A stretch of 34,296 nt of DNA from Hymenobacter sp. (GTDB lineage: Bacteria; Bacteroidota; Bacteroidia; Cytophagales; Hymenobacteraceae), in contig JANYFQ010000179.1 in assembly GCA_025362615.1 (NCBI GenBank), positions 1 to 34,296 of the forward strand, given 5' to 3'. The notes under the pieces were generated by a model. The model worked only from the letters and a program-made list of their open reading frames with translations, made no database searches and was not told the origin of the DNA. Position 1 is the stretch's first letter; every line of letters starts with the position of its first letter. The position numbers and the translations under genes are program-made. Below are positions 1-7,400 of the stretch, piece after piece.

Positions 1-112
1 GACGACTTTTTCAGTCGTCAGACCACTTCGTTGCACAGCTGACGTTTGGATGGTTTTAGGGCGGGTCGTTCAACGACGTGGTCAGACGACCGAAAAAGTC
101 GTCAGACCACGT
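1..112. repeat. Palindromic repeat overlapping the rsmI stop codon
   Basis: The 13-mer GTCGTCAGACCAC occurs at 14-26 and 98-110, and a near-inverted copy lies at 78-90. Arms 76-90 and 98-112 form a 15-bp stem with one central mismatch and a 7-base loop. The rsmI stop codon (102-104, minus) lies in the stem. A further perfect 12-bp inverted pair is at 1-12 and 92-103. On the minus strand a T-run (TTTTTC) falls in the loop rather than after the stem, so this is not a classic intrinsic terminator, although it could still end or stabilise the rsmI mRNA. Confidence 0.7.
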
Positions 113-842
113 CGGCCTCATCGTCTTGCGCGTCGTCGCGCATCGAGCGGCGCTCCTTGCGTTCCACCGCCGCGCCTTCCACCACCAGCACGATTTCGCC
201 CTTGATGGCGGGGCGGGCGGCGAAGTCGGCGAGTAGGGCGGCCAGCGTGTCGGTGCGGGTTTCCTCGAAAAGCTTGGTCAGCTCGCGGCTGAGGGAAGCG
301 CGGCGGTCGGGGCCGAAAACTTCGCCGAGCTGCTGCAAGGTTTTGACGATGCGGTGCGGCGACTCGTAAAAAATGAGCGTCCGGGTTTCGGTGGCCAATT
401 CGGCCAGGCGGGTCTGGCGGCCTTTTTTGGCGGGCAAAAACCCTTCAAACACAAACCGTTCGGCCCCGAAGCCCGACTTGAGCAACGCCGGCACCAGGGC
501 CGTGGCCCCCGGCAGGCACTCGACCCCGAGGCCGGCGGCCAGGCACTCGCGCACCAGCAAAAAGCCGGGGTCGGAGATGCCCGGCGTACCGGCATCGCTG
601 ACCAAAGCAAAGGTTTCGCCGCGGCCCATGCGCTCCAGCAGGCGGGCCACCTGCTGGTGCTCGTTGTGGAGATGGTAGGGCAGCAGCGGTTTTTTGAGGC
701 CCAGGTGTTGCAGGAGCCGGCCGCTGGTGCGGGTGTCTTCGCAGAGCACGGTATCGACCTCGGCCAGGATGCGGATGGCCCGCAGCGTGATGTCTTCGAG
801 GTTGCCAATGGGCGTGGGCACGAGGGTGAGGGCGGGCAGCAT
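102..842 (-). CDS. rsmI: 16S rRNA (cytidine(1402)-2'-O)-methyltransferase RsmI
   Basis: This cytosolic enzyme methylates the ribose 2'-OH of C1402 in the 16S rRNA decoding centre, using S-adenosylmethionine. The 246 residues begin with the family signature LVPTPIGNLEDITLRA. They go on to CEDTR (about residues 35-39) and LVSDAGTPGISDPG (about 81-94), the SAM-binding and substrate motifs of the tetrapyrrole-methylase fold. A charged tail (RKERRSMRDDAQDDEADVV) follows the fold. The start at 842 is set by the motif-bearing N-terminus and by a TAGCTTTG box four bases upstream of the ATG, so the transcript may be almost leaderless. The gene lies 44 bases downstream of phhA on the same strand, but it has its own promoter-like box after the phhA hairpin, so it may be transcribed separately. 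Confidence 0.96.
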   Translation of the reverse strand: MLPALTLVPTPIGNLEDITLRAIRILAEVDTVLCEDTRTSGRLLQHLGLKKPLLPYHLHNEHQQVARLLERMGRGETFALVSDAGTPGISDPGFLLVRECLAAGLGVECLPGATALVPALLKSGFGAERFVFEGFLPAKKGRQTRLAELATETRTLIFYESPHRIVKTLQQLGEVFGPDRRASLSRELTKLFEETRTDTLAALLADFAARPAIKGEIVLVVEGAAVERKERRSMRDDAQDDEADVV

Positions 843-846
843 GGGG

Positions 847-854
847 CAAAGCTA
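847..854 (-). promoter_or_regulatory. Bacteroidota -7 box for rsmI
   Basis: The minus strand reads TAGCTTTG followed by CCCC and the rsmI ATG. This matches the TAnnTTTG consensus of the Bacteroidota primary sigma factor. The arrangement TAkCTTTGCCCCATG is the same as at 2027-2041, before the candidate leader ORF. No convincing TTTG -33 box was found. Confidence 0.5.
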
Positions 855-861
855 CGGCGGG

Positions 862-892
862 CCGTAACGCGAGACTCCGTTTCGCGTTACGG
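862..892. repeat. Hairpin overlapping the phhA stop codon
   Basis: Arms 862-875 and 879-892 pair over 14 positions (one G-T) around the 3-base loop TCC. The TAA stop of phhA (887-889, minus) is inside the stem. The core resembles the hairpin at 15341-15400: both read TA(A/C)CGCGA, then a CTCC-like loop, then TCGCG(T/G)TA. They may be members of one dispersed palindrome family. No U-run follows. Confidence 0.7.
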
Positions 893-1636
893 CGCGTTGC
901 CCACGGCCAGCGCCAGCGCGGGGATGCAATCGGCGAGCTGCTGGTAGGAGGTGATGGTGAAATAAACGTCCTGCATCCGGTCTTTGGCGAAGGGCGTGGC
1001 CAGGATTTCGGCCACGTCGAAGGGCCGGCGAGCGGGTTTGGGGCCGAGGCAAAACGCGGTTTCGCCGGCCGAGGAAAGGATGCCGGCCCCGTAAATCCGC
1101 AGCGTGTCGGCTTCCTGTATCAGCCCAAACTCGACGGTGAACCAGTAGAGGCGGGCCAGCTTTTCGATGGCGGCGGGGTCGGCGAGGTGGCGCAGGGCCA
1201 GGGTGCCGAGGGCTTGCAGGAAATCGGCAAAAAACGGGTCCGTAAGCAGCGGCACATGGGCAAACACGTCGTGAAACATATCGGGTTCCTCCAGGTAATC
1301 GAGCTGGGCGGGGGTACGGAGCCAGGTGGTGGCCGGAAACTGCCGGCTGGCCAGCAGGTCGAAAAACGTGGCATCGTCCACGATGCCGGGCACGGCCACC
1401 AGCGCCCAGCCGGTAGCAGCTTGCAGGCGCGGATTGACCAAGCTAAAATCGGGAATCTCATTGGCCCGGAAACCGACGCGGTGCAGGCCGTCAAGAAAAC
1501 GCTGCGATGCTACCTGGGGCAGCACGGTAAGCTGACGCTCAAAAAGGCGCTGCCACACCCAGCGGTCGTCGGCAGAGTAGCGGGCGTAGTCTTGCTGCAC
1601 GGCAGCGGTCGGGGCGAAAGTTGGGTTGGCGGTCAT
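887..1636 (-). CDS. phhA: Phenylalanine 4-monooxygenase
   Basis: The enzyme converts L-phenylalanine to L-tyrosine with O2 and a tetrahydropterin cofactor in the cytosol. The 249 residues carry the iron-binding facial triad of aromatic amino acid hydroxylases: H122 and H127 in FHDVFAHVPLL and E169 in YWFTVEFGL. The length fits the compact bacterial enzyme, without a regulatory ACT domain. The ATG at 1636 was chosen because the reading frame upstream is only translated heptamer repeat (KPNTQNPTPKTQ-like) with no relation to the family. phhB, the cofactor-recycling partner, lies upstream on the same strand. A promoter box, a Tyr-rich mini-ORF and a terminator lie 240-400 bases upstream, and the repeat array touches the start codon. 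Expression may therefore be controlled by attenuation or by repeat number (inference). Confidence 0.95.
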   Translation of the reverse strand: MTANPTFAPTAAVQQDYARYSADDRWVWQRLFERQLTVLPQVASQRFLDGLHRVGFRANEIPDFSLVNPRLQAATGWALVAVPGIVDDATFFDLLASRQFPATTWLRTPAQLDYLEEPDMFHDVFAHVPLLTDPFFADFLQALGTLALRHLADPAAIEKLARLYWFTVEFGLIQEADTLRIYGAGILSSAGETAFCLGPKPARRPFDVAEILATPFAKDRMQDVYFTITSYQQLADCIPALALAVGNAP

Positions 1637-1860
1637 GGGTTTTTGGTGTTGGGTTTTTGGTGTTGGGTTTTTGGTGTTGGGTTTTTGGTGTTGGGTTTTG
1701 GGTTCTGGGTGTTGGGTTTTGGGTGTTGGGTTTTGGGTGTTGGGTTTTGGGTTTTGGGTTTTGGGTTTTGGGTGTTCGGTTTTTGGTGTTAGGTTTTTGG
1801 TGTTGGGTTTTTGGTGTTGGGTGTTGGGTGTTGGGTGTTGGGTGTTGGGTGTTCGGTTTT
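1637..1860. repeat. Heptanucleotide tandem array, 32 units, touching the phhA start
   Basis: Counting from 1637, the plus strand divides exactly into 32 seven-base units without an indel. The main units are GGGTTTT, TGGTGTT and GGGTGTT, with single variants such as GGGTTCT, CGGTTTT and AGGTTTT (consensus KGGTKTT). The strand has almost no A or C. Units 16-20 (1742-1776) hold consecutive GGG tracts with 4-base loops, a sequence type able to form G-quadruplexes. The array ends at the base before the phhA ATG, so the phhA mRNA leader would be made of its C/A-rich complement. Seven is not a multiple of three, so all frames rotate and stay open. Confidence 0.95.
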
Positions 1861-1877
1861 GATTTTGCGAAAACGAA

Positions 1878-1912
1878 AAAAGCCTGCTTCCCAGGGCGGG
1901 AAGCAGGCTTTT
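1878..1912 (-). terminator. Intrinsic terminator upstream of phhA
   Basis: There is a perfect 15-bp stem (1898-1912 with 1878-1892) around a 5-base loop. On the minus strand it ends in TTTTTTCGTTTTC. It lies after phhB and after the 28-codon ORF at 1943-2029, but before phhA. It could end phhB transcription or act as the terminator of an attenuator that controls phhA. The stem sequence AAAAGCCTGCTTCCC also contains the 7 bases (1900-1906) that could pair with part of the mini-ORF. Confidence 0.85.
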
Positions 1913-1942
1913 GCAGGGTTTGCAAATACGGGGCACCGGGGG

Positions 1943-2029
1943 TTAGCCGGGCCACGTCAGGGCCGCTTCGCACCGGGAAGGCACGCAATAAGCGGGGTAA
2001 TAATAGCAGAAGCTACGACTGACGGGCAT
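1943..2029 (-). CDS. Candidate Tyr/Phe-rich leader peptide (28 aa)
   Basis: This short ORF has codons 7-14 reading F C Y Y Y P A Y, that is four Tyr codons and one Phe codon within eight, in a GC-rich genome. The ATG is four bases after a TATCTTTG box, the same promoter-to-start arrangement as rsmI. A strong intrinsic terminator lies 30 bases after the stop, followed by phhA. CCGCTT (1990-1995) can pair with AAGCGG (1963-1968). GAAGCGG (1963-1969) can pair instead with CTGCTTC (1900-1906) in the terminator's 5' arm. This is the 1:2, 2:3, 3:4 layout of amino-acid attenuators. No homologue is recognised, the antiterminator stem is short (7 bp, one G-U), and the ORF could be chance. Confidence 0.4.
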   Translation of the reverse strand: MPVSRSFCYYYPAYCVPSRCEAALTWPG

Positions 2030-2033
2030 GGGG

Positions 2034-2041
2034 CAAAGATA
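2034..2041 (-). promoter_or_regulatory. -7 box before the leader ORF and phhA
   Basis: The minus strand reads TATCTTTG, a full match to TAnnTTTG, four bases before the mini-ORF ATG. It is the best visible promoter for phhA and lies 28 bases after the phhB stop. A T-rich stretch lies about 16 bases upstream, but no exact TTTG -33 box is present. Confidence 0.55.
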
Positions 2042-2069
2042 GGGGCGGATTTAGAAAAACGCCTACTAT

Positions 2070-2318
2070 TCAACTCACCACCTCACCACTTGCCAAAGCG
2101 TCGATGGCGGCGGCCAGGGCGTGGTCGCGGGCCGTGACGGTGTTGCCCGCGTCGTGGGTCGTGAGGCGAAATTCGACCACGTTGTATTCGTTGCTAAACC
2201 AGGGGTGGTGCTGCTGGCGCTCGGCCTCGGCGGCTACGGCGGTGAGGAAGGCGAAGGCCGTGCGGAAATCCGCGAAGCGAAAGGTGCGGGTCAGGGCGTT
2301 GTCGTGTTCAGTCCACAT
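2070..2318 (-). CDS. phhB: 4a-hydroxytetrahydrobiopterin dehydratase (pterin carbinolamine dehydratase)
   Basis: The enzyme dehydrates the 4a-carbinolamine pterin formed by phenylalanine hydroxylase, so the cofactor can be reduced again. The 82 residues show the family core QQHHPWFSNEYNVVEFRLTT with H37, H38 and P39, then H55 and a conserved D65. Length is typical. The start at 2318 (MWTEHD) was chosen because everything upstream in frame is translated repeat. The gene precedes phhA on the same strand, separated by the leader and terminator region. A second heptamer array begins 16 bases upstream of its ATG. Pairing with phhA supports both assignments. Confidence 0.92.
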   Translation of the reverse strand: MWTEHDNALTRTFRFADFRTAFAFLTAVAAEAERQQHHPWFSNEYNVVEFRLTTHDAGNTVTARDHALAAAIDALASGEVVS

Positions 2319-2334
2319 GGAAATTTTTGGGGTT

Positions 2335-2436
2335 AGGTTTTTGGTGTTGGGTGTTGGGTGTTGGGTTTTTGGTGTTCGGTTTCGGTTTCGGTTTTTGGTG
2401 TTCGGTTTTGGCTTTTGATGTTCGGTTTTTGGTGTT
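2335..2436. repeat. Second GGTKTT heptamer array, upstream of phhB
   Basis: Units such as AGGTTTT, TGGTGTT, GGGTGTT, GGGTTTT and CGGTTTT repeat here. The register is mostly 7 bp but is broken by two 6-base units (CGGTTT) and a few decayed units (GGCTTTT, GATGTT). It has the same family and orientation as the array at 1637-1860 and again sits just upstream of a minus-strand start codon. It looks older or less homogenised than the phhA array. Confidence 0.9.
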
Positions 2437-2522
2437 GAATTCAAGGCCAAACACCTAACAATCAAGGACCCAAGCCTCCGGCACCGGCCAATTATAGTCA
2501 AAGCCCAACCTCCGATTTCTCC

Positions 2523-3020
2523 CTATCCAAACAGCCCGCCTTTGGGCATGGGGCGCTCGAAGGCCAGCAGCCAGCGCTTGCGCGGCAGGCCGCCGGCGTA
2601 GCCGGTGAGGCTGCCGTCGGCACCCAGCACGCGGTGGCAGGGCCACACCAGGGCCAGGGGGTTTTGGCCGTTGGCGGCCCCCACGGCCCGCACGGCGTTG
2701 GGGTTGTGCAGCTGCCGGGCCACGTCGAGGTACGAGGCTGTTTCGCCGTGGGCGATGGCGGGGAGCAAGGCCCACACGCGCCGCTGAAAATCGGTGCCAC
2801 CGAGGGGCACGCAAAGCAGGTCGAACGCCGTAAGCTCGCGGCCGAAATAAGCGCGGAGCTGCCGGTAGGCTTCGGCGAGGCAGGCGGGCACGGCAGCGGC
2901 CGGCGTAGGCGCGGGCGAAGCCTGGTCGAGAAACTGCACCTGGTGCAGGCCGGCCGCAGAGCCGGTGAGGGCCAGCATTCCGAGGGGGGTGGAGAGGTGG
3001 GCAACAGCCGCCATGGGCAA
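2523..3020 (-). CDS. ogt: Methylated-DNA--[protein]-cysteine S-methyltransferase
   Basis: This suicide repair protein moves the methyl group from O6-methylguanine in DNA to its own cysteine. The 165 residues contain the acceptor motif WPCHRV with C128 and the helix-turn-helix region TDFQRRVWALLPAIAHGETASYLDVA (residues 76-101). NPNAVRAVGAANGQNPLALVWPCHRV follows as in the Ogt/AGT family. The length fits the Ada-C/Ogt type. An alternative start two codons downstream (M3) is possible. A weak TATCTTTC box at 3061-3068 may be its promoter. It is not functionally linked to phhB downstream. Confidence 0.94.
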   Translation of the reverse strand: MPMAAVAHLSTPLGMLALTGSAAGLHQVQFLDQASPAPTPAAAVPACLAEAYRQLRAYFGRELTAFDLLCVPLGGTDFQRRVWALLPAIAHGETASYLDVARQLHNPNAVRAVGAANGQNPLALVWPCHRVLGADGSLTGYAGGLPRKRWLLAFERPMPKGGLFG

Positions 3021-3060
3021 GCAAAAAGGATGAGTAAGAAAGCCCGGAGAAAGCGGTTCC

Positions 3061-3068
3061 GAAAGATA
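3061..3068 (-). promoter_or_regulatory. Possible -7 box for ogt
   Basis: The minus strand reads TATCTTTC, one mismatch from TAnnTTTG, about 40 bases before the ogt ATG. It is a weak call. Confidence 0.3.
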
Positions 3069-3172
3069 ACGCAGGCGGGCAAAACCCGGCCGGTGGCATC
3101 CGTGCTGGCACGGATAAAAGCAGCGTCAATAAATACGCACTGGCCCGGATTGCAGGCCCTGGTGGCAAATAC

Positions 3173-3180
3173 TACTTTTG
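3173..3180 (+). promoter_or_regulatory. -7 box for the beta-helix gene
   Basis: TACTTTTG matches TAnnTTTG. An ATTG at 3149-3152, 20 bases upstream, is a partial -33 box. The ATG of the secreted protein is 61 bases downstream. Confidence 0.55.
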
Positions 3181-3241
3181 ACTATTGCCACGGCTGGACC
3201 CGCTGGCCTTCTTCACTTGCCACCTCACTCCTTCTTTTTTT

Positions 3242-4285
3242 ATGAAAAAGCCCCTACTCACCACCTGCTTTGCCGCGTTGCTGACCGGAATAATGCTACT
3301 CGCAGGCACCCCCGCTGCCCAGGCCAAAATATGGCGCGTGGACAACAACGGCGGCTCGCCGGGCAACTTCACGTCGGCGCAGGCGGCGCATGACGCGGCG
3401 GCGGTGGTGAACAACGACACGCTGTATTTTAACGGCTCGGGGACGGGCTACGGCGACCTGACGATGACCAAGCGGCTGTACATCTTCGGGCCGGGCTATT
3501 TCCTGACCCAGAACCCTCAGACCCAGGCCGCGCCGGACCATGCCTTCGTGAACGAGTTGCGGGTGATGCCGGCGGCGGCCGGCTCCATCATTACCGGCAT
3601 GACCATGAACCGGGCGCGGCTCTTCGCCAGCAACACCTTGTTTAAGCGCAATTACGTGATTTCGGGCAACTTCCACTCGGTGGTCATTGGTGATAACAAC
3701 GTGTTTGTGGGCATCTACGCTCCCGCCAACGTGCTGTGCATTCAGAACTACGTAACGAGCGCCGGTAGCTACCGGGCATTATGGGTGTTCGGGGGCTGCT
3801 CCAACATCATTGTTACCAACAACCTGTTTTATTCGGGTGACGTGAGCTGGGATGCGGTGTTTGCCTCGTCGAGCATGATTTTCTCGAACAACGTGCTGTA
3901 CGGCAACGTGACGACGACCAGCACCGACCTGACCAACAACTACCTCTACGGGGGCAACACGGTGGGCGGCAGCAGCAACTCCTACCACAACAACATCTGC
4001 AACGGTACCCAATTCCCGACCGGCAACGGCAACATTCAAAACGAGTCCATTGCCAACGTGTGCGTGAACACGGGCAGCCCAGATGCCGCATTTATGCTGA
4101 AAACCGGGTCGCCGGCCATCGGCACGGGCGTGGGCGGGGTGGACATGGGGATGTTTGGCGGCGCCGACCCCTACGTGCTGAGCGGGCTGCCGGCTATTCC
4201 GGCCATCTGGTCCATCAGCGCGCCCAGCTCGGGCAGCGGGGCCAGCGGGCTGAACGTGAACATCAAGGCGAAGTCGCACAACTAG
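3242..4285 (+). CDS. Secreted right-handed beta-helix-like protein
   Basis: The 347-residue protein begins with a signal peptide (MKKPLLTTCFAALLTG..., likely cut after AQA near residue 28). The body has the rhythm of parallel beta-helix proteins: short strands ending in Asn-rich turns, such as NIIVTNNLFYSG, MIFSNNVLYGN, TDLTNNYLYGG and SYHNNICNG. The last part (PDAAFMLKTGSPAIGTGVGGVDMGMFGG) is common at the end of secreted beta-helix proteins in Bacteroidota. No catalytic residues of a polysaccharide lyase are recognisable, and no T9SS C-terminal domain is seen. The start is fixed by the signal peptide. The giant T9SS protein follows 130 bases downstream on the same strand, and both are probably envelope or secreted proteins. 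Function is unknown. Confidence 0.8.
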   Translation: MKKPLLTTCFAALLTGIMLLAGTPAAQAKIWRVDNNGGSPGNFTSAQAAHDAAAVVNNDTLYFNGSGTGYGDLTMTKRLYIFGPGYFLTQNPQTQAAPDHAFVNELRVMPAAAGSIITGMTMNRARLFASNTLFKRNYVISGNFHSVVIGDNNVFVGIYAPANVLCIQNYVTSAGSYRALWVFGGCSNIIVTNNLFYSGDVSWDAVFASSSMIFSNNVLYGNVTTTSTDLTNNYLYGGNTVGGSSNSYHNNICNGTQFPTGNGNIQNESIANVCVNTGSPDAAFMLKTGSPAIGTGVGGVDMGMFGGADPYVLSGLPAIPAIWSISAPSSGSGASGLNVNIKAKSHN

Positions 4286-4292
4286 GGGCAAT

Positions 4293-4402
4293 GAGTGAAG
4301 GAGTGAATGAGCGGATGAGTGAATGACGAGAGGGCAATTTGCCGTCGTCAGTCCTTTTGTCTAAACCATTCACTCAGTCACTCATCCGCTCATTCACTCC
4401 TT
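4293..4402. repeat. Inverted pair of octamer arrays between the two secreted-protein genes
   Basis: The left array (4293-4324) has four octamers: GAGTGAAG, GAGTGAAT, GAGCGGAT, GAGTGAAT. The right array (4368-4399) carries the same kind of units on the other strand: ATTCACTC, AGTCACTC, ATCCGCTC, ATTCACTC. A perfect 25-bp pairing joins 4298-4322 and 4378-4402. The core holds a small hairpin with GGCAATTTGCC. It lies 7 bases after the beta-helix stop and ends 13 bases before the giant-gene ATG, so it would be part of any joint transcript. Confidence 0.9.
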
Positions 4403-4415
4403 GAATGACTGTGTG

Positions 4416-7400
4416 ATGAATACGTCCCATCAACTTCCCAGGCTGTGGCCGTGGCTGAAGGTGCTCCTGCTGCTAGGAGTGCTGCTCGGCGGCCGCCTGG
4501 CGCAGGCCCAGAGCCTGACGCGCCTGGAGTATTTCTACGACACCGACCCCGGCTACGGCCTGGGGCAGCAGGTGGTGTTTCCGGGCGCGGCGGCGGGCCA
4601 GGATTACACTTACACGGCCAGCTTGAGCGGACTGATGCCGGGCTTTCATACCCTCTACACGCGAGTGCTGGAGCAGCGGCTGGCCGAGGTGAACCCGCTG
4701 GGCCCGTTGGGGCCGTTTGGGGCGTCGGCCACGGCTGGCGAGCCCACCTACCTGCCCGCCCGCAAGGTGTGGAGCATCAACCACGTGCGGCCGGTGTATG
4801 TGGGGCCGGTGGGCACGGGGCTCGACAACCTGACCTACCTGGAGTATTTCTTCGACACCGACCCCGGCTACCGGCTAGGGCACGGGGTGCCGCTGACCAC
4901 GCCGGGCACGAGCATCGACCAGAATTACGTGGCCGATTTGAGCAGCCTCGCGCCGGGCTTCCATACGATGTACACCCGCGTGAAAAACGCGGCCGGGGCC
5001 TGGAGCATCAGCAACGTGCGGCCGGTGTATGTGGGGCCGACCGGAGCCGGGAGCACCGTGCCCAACCTGACCTACGCCGAATATTACATCGACACTGACC
5101 CCGGCTACCGGCTGGGTACCCGCGTCAATTTCACTACGCCCGGCACCAGCATCGACCAGAATTTTGTGGCCGACCTGAGCGGGGTGAGCAACGGGATTCA
5201 TACCTTGTTTGTGCGGGTGCGGAATGCCAGCGGGGCTTGGAGCCTGACCAGCGTACGACCGTTTGTGCGGTCGGGCATCACCTCAACCGCGCCGCCCGTT
5301 GCCATTACGCGCTGCGAATACTACATCGACACCGACCCTGGGCACGGCCTGGCTACCAACGTGCCGATTACGGCCGGCACGAGCGTTGACCAGAGCTTTG
5401 TGGCCGATTTGAGCGCCGTGAGCAACGGCGTACATACGTTGTATGTGCGGGTGCGGGATGCCAGCCGGGCCTGGAGCATTGTGAGCGTGAAGCCGTTTGT
5501 GCGGCAGGGCAGCATTGCGGGGGCGGCGCGTCCGCTTATCACGCAGTTCCGGTATCAGGTGTTTCCCAGCGGCTCAGCCACGGCCAGCAGTCCGCCCGAA
5601 TACTACGTGCTGCCGGTGGCGGCGCGGGCGGCCGATGTGGACGTGACCTTTCCGACCAACGTGTGCGTGACTTCGGCGGGAAATTACATTCTGCGGGTGG
5701 CGGCGCTGGATGCCAATGGCGTTCCGGCCATTGAGTACGCCCACCCATTCGCCGTGACTACACCGTCGCAGTTCAACCCCAACCTGCCGGCGAACCTGGC
5801 GGGTTGCAGCGGGCAGCCGCTGACGATTACTTCGACTTCGGCGGGCACGGGCGGCACCTACCAATGGAGCCGCAACGGCTCGACTTTGGCGGGCGAAACC
5901 AATCAATCAATCACCGTGACCACGGCCGGTACCTACGCGGTGGCCGTGACGAGCGCGGCCGGTTGCACCGGCACGGGCAGCACGAACGTGACGTTCTCGC
6001 CGGCCCCGACCATTGCGCTGGCTCCGTTTACCGACGTGCCCTGCGCCCAGGCCAGCACCGTGCTGGATGCCGGGGCGGGCTACGCCAGCTATGCCTGGAC
6101 ACCGGGCGGCGCGACGACCCAAACGCTTACGGTTTCGTCACCGGGCACCTACTCGGTGACGGTGACGGGCGCTAGTACCGGCAGCTGCACGGCTACCGGC
6201 AGCACTGTGGTGCGGATGCCCAAGGCGGACATTGTGCAGGGCAGCGCCACGCAGTGCGCGGGCGTGAGCACGACGTTTACGCTAGTCACGCCCGTGAATG
6301 GCAGCATTGTGTGGAAGGCCAACGGCACGACCATCAGCGGGCAAACGGGCACCAGCCTGACGGTGGCCCCGGCCGCGACGACGACCTACTCGGCCGTGGT
6401 TTCGGATGGCTCGTTTTCGTGTTCGGATGCGGTGACGATTACCATTCCGCCCGCCTTGCCGCTGAATTTGCCGCCGACGACGGTGGTGGCGTGCAGCCAA
6501 ACCAGCGTGACGCTGGATGCGGGCAGCGGCGGCACGTCGTACCAGTGGAACTTGAGTGGTACGCCTATTGGCGGTGCTACCAGTCAGACCTACGTGGTGA
6601 ACGCGCCCGGCCTGTACGGCGTGACGGTGAGCAACGGCTGCGCGGTGAGCGACCAGACCATCGTCATCATGCCGCACGCCGATATTGTGCAGGCCAACCA
6701 GAGCATTTGCACGGGCGGCAGCCTCACGCTGACGCTGGTGACGCCCGTGAACGGCACGATAGTGTGGAAGGCCAATGGCACGACGATAAGCGGGCAGACG
6801 GGCACCAGCCTAGTGGTTTCGCCCACGGCCAGCACCACGTATTCGGCGGTGGTTTCGGACCAGGGCCAAAGCTGCACCGATGCGGTGACCATTTCGGTGG
6901 ATGCCCCGGCTACGGTGAGCTTGCCAGCGGATTCGTCGCCGGCCTGCGGCACGGCCAGCGTGACGGTGGATGCGGGCGCGGGCGCGGCTACTTATTTGTG
7001 GTCGCCGGGCGGGCAGACTTCGCGGACAATTACCGTGAGCACCCCCGGTACTTACTCGGTGACGGGCTACAACGGCACTTGCTCGGCTACGGCCAGCACC
7101 AACGTGTTTATGCCCTACGCCAGCATTGTGGGCGGGGCTACCCAGCGCGTTTGCGCCGGGCAACCCATTACCTTGAGCCTGGCCGCGCCGGTGAACGGCA
7201 CGGTGCTGTGGAGCAACAGCGCCACTGGCAACAGCATCACGGTTTCGCCTTCGGCTAACACCACTTACTCGGTGACGGTGAGCGCGGGCGGGCACAGCTG
7301 CACCGCCAGCGTGAACGTGGTGGTGGACCCACTGCCCACCGTGACGCTGGCCGCGCAAACCAACACCTGCGTGAACGCCAGCGCCTACGCCCTGACGGGC

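Noticed and set aside
1637-1860. CRISPR array
   Set aside because: Units are 7 bases with no spacers and no cas genes nearby.
887-1936. N-terminally extended PhhA of 349 residues
   Set aside because: The extra 100 residues are translated heptamer repeats and run through the terminator. The enzyme family starts at about 1636.
4401-4415. TTG start of the giant gene five codons upstream
   Set aside because: It lies at the end of the octamer element. The ATG at 4416 gives a standard signal peptide.
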